NCBI RefSeq assembly: GCF_024158745.1
Contig: NZ_JAMZAW010000020.1
Span: 106,998 to 170,997 of the forward strand
DNA: 64,000 nt
Source of the DNA: Paenibacillus tyrphae
GTDB taxonomy: Bacteria; Bacillota; Bacilli; Paenibacillales; NBRC-103111
Direction of reading: 5' to 3'
In this document: piece by piece, positions 47,001 through 55,600 of the stretch
How positions within the stretch are numbered: position 1 is the first letter of the stretch
Layout of the letters: each line of letters starts with the position of its first letter
The notes under the pieces: generated by a model
Seen by the model: only the letters and a program-made list of their open reading frames with translations
What the model was told of the DNA's origin: nothing
Database searches by the model: none
Translations under genes and position numbers: made by a program

Positions 47001-50000
47001 CGTCTCGACCACATCTGCGGAACGCGCGGTCTCTTGAGCACTCGCCACAGCCGCTACTGTCGATTCAACCGCCGCCTCTACCACCTCATCCACTTCAACC
47101 GTTTCCGGCAATTGCAGCAGCGAACGCAGCGTCTCTTCATACTCCTCCAGGAAATAACCCGTCAGATCTTCCAAGTTGCGGTACTCAAAGAACAGAGTCT
47201 TGGACAGCCCGGACCCGAACGCATCCTCGAACAGCTTGTTCAGCTCCAAGATCATCACCGAGTTGATGCCATACGCTTCGAACGCTTCCTCCGGCCGGAT
47301 CATCGACGGCTCCAGCCCGATCGCCTCAGACAGCAGACCCCGCACGAATTCCTGTGCGCGAGATCTCAGCACAGCCACTCCACGGTCGCGAACCGCCTGC
47401 GTTTGGGCCGTCGACACCGGGGCCGCCGCCTGCACCAAGGCCGATTTTTCATAATTCGTCGCCTTGATCGAGAAATTGACGAGCCGCGCCACCACGCGCC
47501 CCTCCTCGTCGCAAACGGTCAGGTTAAACTTCTTGATGTCCGGGTTGTTCTTCGTCTTCGGGCTGACTTCGCTGTAGACGTGGCATCTGCGCGGCACGAT
47601 CCCCCACATCTCCAAGCTTTCGATCGCAATCGGGATAAAATCGCGCTCGTCATCGCCGTGGAAGCGGTTGTTGATCAGCGCCGTCTGGAACACGCCCGTC
47701 AGCATCGTCGGGTGCAGCAGGTACTCCTCATACGTGTCTGCGATCATCTCCGGCAGTTCCAGCGTCGCCAGCGCTTCCTGCTCGTTGAGCACCATCTCCT
47801 GCATCGGCATGAAGCTCTCCCCGACGATCAAACCCTCCGCATGAATCTGCTGATAGACCTGCTCCCGCGTCCAGCTCGCCGTGCATCGCTCTCGAATCGC
47901 CGCGAGATCGAGCGTTTCCACCTCGCTCTGCGCCAGCTGCCACGGAGCATATTCCAACGCCCCGGTCGCATGCACGACGCGCTCGGCCCCTTCCATTCTG
48001 TAGATCTCGTAGTCGGTGCGCTCCCCTTTTGGCAGCAGTTGAATGAACACATCAAACGGCTCTCCGCTCGAAGACAGTTGCTTCGCCCAGTAGCAGTTGA
48101 GCAGCTTGCTCACCCGCTGGCCCGGAAGAGCGAGTGCGCCGGCCTGTCTGGCCATCTCGGCATAGCACGCGCCTGGCACGTTGTATTTGTTGTCCAGCAC
48201 ATGATCGACCTGATAGAACTCCGTGTTGTCATAACGTCGCTGGTACAGCCCCTGCTCGCCATCGACCTTGTTCAGATCGATCAGCCCCGAGCTGCGATAC
48301 AGCGGAGCCAGAGCCCCCAGCTCGGCATAGTGCGCCTCGATGACCGCGCGCTGCCTGTCTTGCAGCAGATAGTCCAGAATCTGTTGCGAGGTTCCATGCT
48401 CAAACAGCAACGGCGGTTTGAAATCGACGCCAAAATACTGCGAGATCAGGTTCGCGATCTGCAGCAGCGACAGCGACGCCACCCCGAGCTGCTGCAGCGG
48501 CTGGCTGGCACCGATCTCCGCCGGAGCCAGGTGCAGCGCTTGTGCGAGGATGCTGTAGAGATCCCGACGGATCATCGTCGGCACATCCAGTTCTCGCACA
48601 GTCTCCGCCTTCTTGCGGATGCCAAAGTGCTGGTTGATTTTCATCTGGTCACCTTCGATCCCTACGATGTGAGCGAAACCTTCCTGACTTGCCAGATGCA
48701 GCGCTTCCCGGAGCAGGACCAAGCCCTGCGGCGTTTCCAGCGGCTGCATCCCGAACACCTTCCAGAGGTGCTCCTTCTCCTCCGGCTCCACGGTCATCCC
48801 GCCGTTCGCCCAGAGCGGCCAGTTGATCGCCAGCGACAGACCGCTGCGCCTGCCCTCGGCGACGAGCTGTTGCCGGTGCGCCGCATACGCATCCATGAAG
48901 CTGTTGCCCGAAGAATAATCGCACTGCCCTTGATTGGGCATCAGCGCTGCAATCGACGAGAACATGACAAAAAAGTCCAGTTCGTCGCCGGCCGTCGCGT
49001 CGTCCAGATGGAGCGTCCCCGCGAGTTTGGGCTGCAGGACTTTTTCAAAAGACTCGGTTGTTTTGCGCAGGATGAAGCTGTCTTCAATCAACCCGCTTCC
49101 CTGCAAAACGCCGTGGATGCTGCCATAGGTCGCACGCGCTTGCTCCACCGCCGCACGCACTTGTCCGGCATCGCCGAGGTCCGCCCGAATGTACAGGCCG
49201 GAGCCGCCCAGACTTGCCAGCCTGTCAAGCTGTGCCGCGATTCTCTCATCCTGCTCTCTTCGCCCGAGCAACACGACCTTCGCCTGATATTCCTTGGCCA
49301 GATAGTCGGAGAAAATCTGCCCCAGGCCGCCCGTGCCGCCTGCGATCAGATACACCCCGCCTTGGCGCAGCGCATAAGCCTCCTTCTGCAAGCCGCCCGC
49401 CACGGTCACCATCTCGCGCAGCTGCCTTGTCCCGCCTACATATCTCACTTCATGCAGCGGGGCCGGAGCACTCGCAAACAGCTCCTCCAGCAGCGCCCGG
49501 CCGCAGTTTTCAAAGCGATCCGTGAACGCCGCCACCTCCAGATGAAGGCGCGGGTACTCATACTTCAGCGTGCGAGCCAGCCCGCCGGCCGCATACAGGG
49601 CGGGCAGCGCCTCGGACGACATGCTCTCGCCGGCGTAGATGATCTTGATCGGCTCTTTAAACCGGCTCTTAATCAGAGCTCCTGCCAGCACGAGCAGCCC
49701 CCGCAGGTCTTCCACCCCCGGACGGACGGCCGGCACGAGAATCTGCCGCACGGCAAACCCGCTCGCCTTGACCTCCTGCAGCGCTTCCAGATAGCGATCC
49801 GGGTCCTGCTCGGCGATCGTCAAGCGCCGGAACGGCACCTCCTCGCCCAGTTCGCCGCGCATCCAATCGGCCAGCGACTCCGAACCGTTGAGGAGGAGCA
49901 AGCCCTTCGCCTCCGCTTCCGGACCGCAGGCTTCCTCCCGCCACTTCGAGGTGTAATAGAGCAGCCCCTGTTTGCTCGGCGCTTCTTTTCTCGTTTCTTC

Positions 50001-52577
50001 GTTCCTTGCTTCTTCTTTTCTCACCAACGCCCGCTTCGTAAAATTCTTCACCGAAGCCAGCACGCGACCTTCGCCGTCGCAGAGATACAGGTCGAACTGG
50101 ATCGAACCGCTCTGCTGCACCTGACGCTGCTTAACATAGTAATAGCGCACCGCTTCCAAGCTTCCCGCAACCGTGAAGCTCTCCGCATAATACGGCACAT
50201 ACTGCGATTCGCTCGTCGTGCCGTTTCGCACGCTCAAGCACACCGCCGTCTGCAGCGCCCCGTCCAGAATGCCGGCTGCAATGCGCCCGTGATTCCGGAC
50301 GTCCACCTCCGCAATCGCCTCGTCAGCCGAGCAGTGCAGCGTCTCGATCACCTGGAACGAAGGCCCGTACACCAGACCGTTTTCGGAAAAGAGACCATAC
50401 AGCTCGGCCTTCGATTCCTTCGTCTCGCAGCGCTTGCGAATCTCCTCCACCTCGATGCGCTCTTCCGTCCGCGCCACCTGCTTGAGCAGGCGGCCTTGGC
50501 AGTGCAGGTCCGCACCCGAACGGATGCGCACAGCCCGGTCGCTTCCTTCCTCCTTCACGTTCAAGAGGAGGGTGCGCGGCTCGTCGAGAACGACCAGCGG
50601 CTTCAGCCAGTACACATCTTGGAACGTTACACCGGCTATCCACTCTTCCTTCAGCTCTCCGACGATCAGGTCCAGATAGCCCACGCCCGGCAGCACTTTC
50701 TGCCGCTGAACGAGATGGTCTTGCACCATCCGCTCCGTAGCAGGGAGCAGGATCTGCTTGTCGCCGGAAGCCGCATTCGCATCCGCCTTCACCGTCTTCG
50801 GCTCAAACCAGCAGCGAAACCGCTTAAACGGATACCCCGGCACCTCGATGCGAGAACCGTGGAAGCTCGCCTGCTCCCATTCGATCCCCTCGCCCTTCAC
50901 CCAAGCCTCGGCGAGCAGGAACAGATCGTCCGTCGACGTAGCGACCTGCACAGGCGCGTCAGGCTTCGTCACCGCGACGCCTTGGAACAGCGACAGCGAG
51001 GCCTGCTCGCTCACATACCGCTCCAGCTCCTCCACCACCTGCTCCACCGACGAAGCGACCATCGCCAGACGCTCCTCGAACTCCTCGCGCCCGAACATCA
51101 GCGTGAACGCGAGATCGTCCACATGCACAGACTGTCCGGCTTCGCTTTGCAAAAATGTGAGCAGTCGCTCAGCCGATGCCCGCAACTTCCCTTTTTTCGC
51201 AGACAAAAGCACCAACCGCTTCTGCGACGCGCTCTTGGCGCGAGGTCTGTTGCTGCGCGGCGGCTCTTCCAAGATCACATGCGCATTGACGCCGCCCATG
51301 CCAAACCCGCTGACCCCCGCCTGTCTCGGCAGCAGCTTGCCTTCGATGCGCCGCTTCTTCCACGCGGTCGGAGCCGTGACGAGGCCAAACGGCGACCCCT
51401 CAAACGAGATGTACGGATTGATCTCTGTAAAATTGAGCAGCTCCGGCAGCACGCCATGCTTCATCGCCAGCAGCACCTTGATGATCGAAGCCATCCCGGC
51501 CGCGCTCTCCAGATGGCCGATGTTCGTCTTAACCGAGCCGAGCAAGCAAGAGTTCTCGCGCGGTTGCAGGCCCCGCTCCTCATAGTACTGCCCGTATGCT
51601 TTCTTCAGCGCATTGATCTCGATCGGGTCGCCCAGCGGCGTGCCTGTGCCGTGCGCTTCGATGTAGGAGATGTTGCGCGGGTCCGCTTCGGAGCGCTGCA
51701 GCGCCGTGTAGACCACCTCAGACTGAGCGGTCACGTTGGGGGCCGTCAGGAAATTCGAGCGCCCACCATGATTGATCGCCGTCGCCTTGATCACGCCCAA
51801 GATGTTGTCACGGTCTTCCACCGCCTTGTCCAGCGGCTTGAGGAACAGGGCCGCCACGCCTTCACCGCGCACATAGCCGTTCGCCGACATATCAAACGTT
51901 TTGCATTGCCCGTCCACCGACAGCATGCCGGACTTGGCATGGGAGATGTACATCCGCGGGCTGAGCAGCGCATTGACGCCCCCGACGATCGCCGCCTCGC
52001 ATTCCCCTTCCCGAATATCGCGCACCGCGTTGTGCAGGGCGACCAGAGAACTGGAGCACGCGGTGTCCACGGCTTCGCTCGGCCCTCTGAAGTTGAAAAA
52101 ATACGACACGCGGTTCGCGAGGATCGAGTGTACCGTTCCTGTGGAAACAAAGGCGCTGATGTTCTCCCCCATCAGCTCGGCATAGTCGTTTTTCGAAACG
52201 CCCGCATAGACGCCGATCTTCCGGCCCGACAGACTCTTCGGGCTGTAGCCAGCGTTTTCAATCACCTGCCAGACCGTTTCTAGGAACAGGCGGTGCTGCG
52301 GGTCGATAAAATTCGCCTCTTTGGGCGAGATGCCAAAAAACAGCGGGTCGAATCGATCGACCTCCTCGATGAATCCGCCCCACTTGCTGTTCGTCTTGTT
52401 CTCTTCCTTTTGCGGGTCGCCGTACACATCCTCCCACTTCCAGCGGTCTTGCGGAATGACAGAGATGCTGTTGAGGCCTGCATTGAGGTTGTTCCAGAAT
52501 TCCTTCGTGTTCTTCGCCCCCGGAAAACGACCGGCGATTCCGACGATGGCAACTTCTCGCTTTGGCGTTTGTGTCAT
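41061..52577 (-). CDS. Trans-AT polyketide synthase A: KS-DH-KR-ACP-DH*-ACP-KS-DH*-KR-ACP-KS0
   Basis: This protein has 3838 residues; GAGGAG lies upstream of the ATG. Landmarks: KS Cys174 (HGTGT, NIGH intact) at the extreme N-terminus; DH His621 and Asp772; KR Tyr1221; ACP Ser1368 (GVASL, unusual Ala for Asp); a second DH-like domain with His1459 but HPTMLTGVFQ where Asp is expected; ACP Ser1773 (GINSV); KS Cys2038; DH His2517 with Glu2690 replacing the catalytic Asp; KR Tyr3140; ACP Ser3296; C-terminal KS with Cys3542 but Asn3677 in place of the HGTGT His. The last KS should therefore not elongate; with the N-terminal DH-ACP of protein B it forms a split KS0-DH-ACP unit. No loading domain precedes the first KS. 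Its stop is one base from the start of PKS B. No AT is present. Confidence 0.97.
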   Translation of the reverse strand: MTQTPKREVAIVGIAGRFPGAKNTKEFWNNLNAGLNSISVIPQDRWKWEDVYGDPQKEENKTNSKWGGFIEEVDRFDPLFFGISPKEANFIDPQHRLFLETVWQVIENAGYSPKSLSGRKIGVYAGVSKNDYAELMGENISAFVSTGTVHSILANRVSYFFNFRGPSEAVDTACSSSLVALHNAVRDIREGECEAAIVGGVNALLSPRMYISHAKSGMLSVDGQCKTFDMSANGYVRGEGVAALFLKPLDKAVEDRDNILGVIKATAINHGGRSNFLTAPNVTAQSEVVYTALQRSEADPRNISYIEAHGTGTPLGDPIEINALKKAYGQYYEERGLQPRENSCLLGSVKTNIGHLESAAGMASIIKVLLAMKHGVLPELLNFTEINPYISFEGSPFGLVTAPTAWKKRRIEGKLLPRQAGVSGFGMGGVNAHVILEEPPRSNRPRAKSASQKRLVLLSAKKGKLRASAERLLTFLQSEAGQSVHVDDLAFTLMFGREEFEERLAMVASSVEQVVEELERYVSEQASLSLFQGVAVTKPDAPVQVATSTDDLFLLAEAWVKGEGIEWEQASFHGSRIEVPGYPFKRFRCWFEPKTVKADANAASGDKQILLPATERMVQDHLVQRQKVLPGVGYLDLIVGELKEEWIAGVTFQDVYWLKPLVVLDEPRTLLLNVKEEGSDRAVRIRSGADLHCQGRLLKQVARTEERIEVEEIRKRCETKESKAELYGLFSENGLVYGPSFQVIETLHCSADEAIAEVDVRNHGRIAAGILDGALQTAVCLSVRNGTTSESQYVPYYAESFTVAGSLEAVRYYYVKQRQVQQSGSIQFDLYLCDGEGRVLASVKNFTKRALVRKEEARNEETRKEAPSKQGLLYYTSKWREEACGPEAEAKGLLLLNGSESLADWMRGELGEEVPFRRLTIAEQDPDRYLEALQEVKASGFAVRQILVPAVRPGVEDLRGLLVLAGALIKSRFKEPIKIIYAGESMSSEALPALYAAGGLARTLKYEYPRLHLEVAAFTDRFENCGRALLEELFASAPAPLHEVRYVGGTRQLREMVTVAGGLQKEAYALRQGGVYLIAGGTGGLGQIFSDYLAKEYQAKVVLLGRREQDERIAAQLDRLASLGGSGLYIRADLGDAGQVRAAVEQARATYGSIHGVLQGSGLIEDSFILRKTTESFEKVLQPKLAGTLHLDDATAGDELDFFVMFSSIAALMPNQGQCDYSSGNSFMDAYAAHRQQLVAEGRRSGLSLAINWPLWANGGMTVEPEEKEHLWKVFGMQPLETPQGLVLLREALHLASQEGFAHIVGIEGDQMKINQHFGIRKKAETVRELDVPTMIRRDLYSILAQALHLAPAEIGASQPLQQLGVASLSLLQIANLISQYFGVDFKPPLLFEHGTSQQILDYLLQDRQRAVIEAHYAELGALAPLYRSSGLIDLNKVDGEQGLYQRRYDNTEFYQVDHVLDNKYNVPGACYAEMARQAGALALPGQRVSKLLNCYWAKQLSSSGEPFDVFIQLLPKGERTDYEIYRMEGAERVVHATGALEYAPWQLAQSEVETLDLAAIRERCTASWTREQVYQQIHAEGLIVGESFMPMQEMVLNEQEALATLELPEMIADTYEEYLLHPTMLTGVFQTALINNRFHGDDERDFIPIAIESLEMWGIVPRRCHVYSEVSPKTKNNPDIKKFNLTVCDEEGRVVARLVNFSIKATNYEKSALVQAAAPVSTAQTQAVRDRGVAVLRSRAQEFVRGLLSEAIGLEPSMIRPEEAFEAYGINSVMILELNKLFEDAFGSGLSKTLFFEYRNLEDLTGYFLEEYEETLRSLLQLPETVEVDEVVEAAVESTVAAVASAQETARSADVVETVAMTPHAPAVRDIAIIGLAGRYPQAGSLAEFWANIQAGKDCIEEIRPDRFDYVRYYDPDKQNDKLYSKWGSFLDDVDKFDPMFFNIPPREAELMDPQERLFLEVVWHALEDAGYTRQSLRDQSVGVFVGALWQPYQELGVLAQAQGHVLSPSTLLYSIANRVSYFCNFNGPSLTVDTACSSSLTALHLACQSLLNGESSVAIAGGVNLSIGAGKYLFLSQYKFLATDGRCRSFGADGDGYVPGEGIGAVLFKPLDQAVKDGDHIYGVIKATAVNHGGKTNGYTVPNPTAQSDMILKALERAKINPRAISYIEAHGTGTALGDPIEITGLSRAFGKYTRDKQFCAIGSVKSNIGHLEASAGIAGLTKVLLQLKHRRIAPSLHSQQLNANIDFRNSPFVVPQELMEWKRPLVEIDGQTREFPRLAGLSSFGAGGANAHVIIEEYQAVEQQRDHFGTAPHVIVLSAKNADRLQEQAQRLLQAVESGAYSDADMPAIAYTLQLGRETMEERLAVLASSLKELSAKLQDFLSGKRGIDGLFHGHVKHYKDTLALFAQDEDMQAVIEAWQAKGKFGKLLDLWAKGLSIDWSRQYATGKPGRISLPGYPFAKERYWLPIDGAVQSGTGVGRAAMLHPLVHENTSDLTEVRFRSTLTGREFFLRDHVVYGNPVLPGVAELELARAAALLATGLEANDPTSMRLKDVVWPQPIVAAGESIRLHVGLHALEDGEIAYEISGDIPQGEEAPTLYSYGEVEICAFDPAPPLDLHALQVQSGLGVLTAEQCYDAFRAMGTAYGPSLQGIETLYLGESHALVKLALPSAALATEADYVLHPTLLEAAVQAVNAFTLKQTDRKPTRPVSLQSLDILRPCPSAMWALIRSGEAGYDLDLCDETGEVCVQMRGLVLEPVEGEWQGNSTAAERKMYFLKKVWEPCSAAPRRSVNRAVAILTTPETRSLATELAKRLPQSRLFDVAQEPQELDWQAYDGLIDLVGCGQERKESAEWMSWLQLLIEHGRRDGMMLLGVTKGLEGYQNATVNLAGASRAALYRMLQSEYGHVQSRHLDLEPVSDETRLAEQIAAEFLVEDEETEACWRNGLRYRARLKEWEKGEQQARTPFPEDQVLWITGGTRGLGYLCAQHFVKHYGVKRLVLTGRETLPPRETWAAHLREQTPVSRKIQGIQALEREGAQVMVLSVPLSDVQAVEESVQAVRRSLGLIGGVLHAAGLLDEENSAFIRKTVEGIEQVLEPKVAGLDALYRSLRAEPLQFFVAFSSVSATIPSLAAGLSDYAVANAYMDYLAEAKRPECPIVSVQWPSWKEAGMGEVKSRAYEQTGLLTMTNAEGLEFLDYVLARKIGPVVMSAVVNPSLWNPQTLMQRKKQTAALPTSPVVPAQRPAAPAQKASVVAGGQGQTAEAWVRSIFAKELKMDPAKIEVDAQIADYGVDSILQAQLLRQIAQALQVKLDPSLLLEFPTIESLAKHLEALHGPALANATGATQVQQEEPAAPSYRAPSRPTKPRVAKQGQAAVRKAAPASGAADLAVVGLSCRLPGAASLEQYWQLLSEGRSAIREVPQGRWGYSSGFYAGLLDDITQYDPSFFHLSEEDAKAMDPQALLVLEESLKLLCHAGYTQQEVKGRSVGVYLGARSKHSPSTADLGQTRNPILAVGQNYLAANISQYFDLRGPCVVVDTACSSALVGMNMAAQALQSGEIESAIVGGVSLLTTDETHRIFEQRNILNREGAFHLFDRRADGIVVGEGCGMVLLKTVEQALRDGDAIYAVIKAVAVNNNGRTAGPATPSLEAQKQVLQAALRKGGVSPEAVRYIETNGSGTEVTDLLELKTIQSVYRASSNLPLGLGSMKPNIGHPLCAEGIAGFIKVVLMLQRRQMVPFLSGEEAMTHYDLQASPFEMARQLMPWTDTARIAAINCFADGGTNAHVILEGWEESEERSILRKPIPLPVLQRRDVSGRGQGERAESAMNIWKQIGVEV

Positions 52578-52600
52578 CCAGATCCGCTCCTCGTTTTTGC

Positions 52601-55600
52601 TTACAATCCGACCAGTTCAGAGATGCGCCGGTTCAGCAGGTCTGCCGTTTCGCGCATCAGTTTTTCGCCGATCACATCGACATGGCGCGCTCTCCAGCTT
52701 TCCAGCGGCGTGCCTTTCACCCAGCGGTTGAACGCCCCCAAGGCTGGGCCGCAATGCACCTGATAATCCACCGTGTGCTCAGCGTCCCCGCTGAGCGCCA
52801 TGCGCGACGAATAGCCAAAATACCATTTGAAGATCAGCGCCATCTTGTGCTTGGGATTGCGCTCCGCCTTCTCGATCTCCTGCGGGGCCACATAGGCTTG
52901 CACTTCGCGGTAGACCTCGTCGAAACTGCGCTTGAAGTAACGCTCTTGCAAAATGCGGCGGGTCTTCTCATCGATCTCCTCCAGCGAGTTGAACTGGCGG
53001 TAGAGATCGTACAGCTTGTTCGCACGGGCCGGGAAAAAGACGCCTTTTTTCAAAACCTGCACGCGAGCGCCGATCTCAAACATGTCGCCCGCCGGCGCAT
53101 AGGCCGTGTCCTGCACGTTCATCTCCTGCAGCAGATCCTTCACCGACTCGGACGTCTGCGCTTCCACCGTGCATTGGTTGATCGAGCCGGTCACGAGATA
53201 ATCCGCCCCAAGCACGAGCGCCGCCGCCGCCGCTTCCGGGGTTCCGATGCCGCCGGCCGCTCCGATGCGAATCTTCTTCTTGTATCCGTACTTGCCCATC
53301 ATCTCATCGCGCAGGCGAACGATCGACGGAAACAGCACGGAAGAGACCCCCTGATCGGTATGTCCGCCGGAATCGGCCTCGACGGTGATGTCATCCGCCA
53401 TCGGAACTTCGCGGAGCAGATCTGCTTCCTCGCGCGTGATCCGCTGTTCCAGCAACAGCTTGTCGACGATGCGCTCCGGTGCCGGGCTCAGAAACGCCTC
53501 GGCAACTTCCGGGCGCGAGACTTTGGCGAGGATGCGGTTTTCGACGATCACGCCGCCTTCTGCCGAGCGTTTCAGCCCTTTCGCCCGGTAGCAGACCAAT
53601 GCGGAGTTCACCGCCATGTAGGCGCTTGCCTCCACGTTCCGCACGCCGGTGCGCAGGAAGAGATCGACCGTCATGTCCTCCATCGATGGGTTGCCTTGGT
53701 TATGCAGCAGGTTCATGCCATACGCCTCACCGCGCGTCAACGCCTGCTGAATCGTGCGGATCGCCTGTTCGATCTGCTCCAGCTTCATGCCGCCGGTCCC
53801 GTAAAAACCCAGCATGCCCGCCTTGCCGACCTGAATGACCAGGCGCTCAGAAGCCACGCTGCGATACATCGAGCCCGTGACATAGGCGTACTTCAAGTTA
53901 TAATCCTTCTTGAACTCCTCATCGCCCAGCGATTCTGCCGTGCTCGCCCTTCTCGACACACGCACGACCGGCTCGCTCACAGCTTCCCTCACCGGCACGA
54001 CCTCCACCGGAGCCGGAGCAGGCGCCTCAACAGCGACTGCCACCTCCACCTCCGCGACCAACGCTTTCGTCACCTCAGGCACAGTCACAGACGCCGCCAC
54101 AGCCACCAGCACCGCCTCTTCCGCCTCCTCCACGTCATCCGCTTCCGGCTCGATCACGAGCGGTTCCGCTTTGCGGCGGATCGTGGTGACGAGCTTGGTC
54201 AGGACATTGCCCGGCCCGACCTCTTCGATCTCGATCTCGCCAAGGCCCATCAGATAGCGCACGCTGTCCGTCCACTTGACCGGAGACACGATCTGCTGCA
54301 CCAAATTATCCTTCACCTGCCGTTGCTTGTACGGACGCGCATAAATGTTCGAGATGACCGGAATCTCCAGTTTTGAAAATTCAAACGATTCCAGATACGC
54401 TTCAAAACTCCGCTTGCTCTCCGCCATATACCGGGAATGGAAAGCCCCGCTCACATTGAGCGGAATGTACATGCGCACGCCAGCTTCCTCAAAAAACGGC
54501 TGCGCGCGCAGGATGTCCGTCTTCAAGCCCGCGATGACGATCTGGTCCGGCGAATTGTGGTTGGCGATGTCGATCCCGTCCAGCCCGTTCTCCATCAGCA
54601 CCCGGTCGATCTGCTCCACCGTAAACCCGATCACCGCCGCCATGCCCCCACCGCTCGCAAGGCTCATCAGTTCGCCCCGCTTCTTGACCATCCGCAGACC
54701 GGTAGCAAAATCAAACGCCCCTGCCGCAAACAGCGCATTGTACTCACCCAAGCTGTGCCCGGCCACATAATCCGGCTTGCATCCCGTCTCCTGCACCTTC
54801 TTGAGAAAACTCAGTGCGCTAACCACATACAGAGCCGGCTGCGTGTACTGCGTCTGGCCCAGCTGATTGTCCGGGTCCTCCAAGCACAGCCTTTTGATCG
54901 AATAGCCCAAGATCTCATCCGCTTGTGCCATCAGATCTGCAAACTCGTCAAACAGCGTACCTCCCATGCCTTTGTGCTGAGAACCTTGTCCAGGAAACAC
55001 GTATGCTTTCATAGGTTGTCCTCCCTTTCTGATGGGCGATGAAATGAGTTGCTCCAGTTGCTCGCAAACCTTGTTGAAGTTCTTGAGATCCTGCTGATAC
55101 GGCGTGAGGACCGCATAGCTTTGCGAGAGCGAATCCTGTTTAAAATTCCGCTTGGCCAGATTGGCCAGCGTTCCCGAAGGACCCAAGTCCACGTACAGGC
55201 AATCGTCTCCCTGCTCCAGCGCCTGCACCGCTTCGGCAAAACGAATCGGCTGTCGCGCCACCTCCCAGAAATACTCGCTCCTCAGCGCTATCTCCCGCCG
55301 CCCGGTCACCCCGGAATAAAATCGCACCCGAGGCTGGCGATACGAGAGCCCGCGCAGCCGCGCCACATAGGAAGCGGCAGCCGGATCAATCCATGAGGAA
55401 TGGTACGCAAAGGAGACCGGCAGAATCTGATAGGCGATGCCTTTCTCCCGCAGCGCCTCCCCGATGCTCGGCAGCATCGCCGCCGGGCCGGCCACCACAA
55501 AATGCGCGTCCGAATTGATCGACGCCATCTCCGTGTTCTGACGCAAGAGCGGCATCCTGTCATAGAGGCTCGGCTCCTGCAGAATCCCGATCATCCCGCC

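Noticed and set aside
44586..52283. Very long plus-strand open frame (2565 codons) opposite PKS A
   Set aside because: It is antisense to a protein with intact KS, DH, KR and ACP motifs throughout. The plus-strand product is Arg/Gln/His/Leu-rich with no recognisable domain, a known result of high-GC codon bias on the opposite strand.
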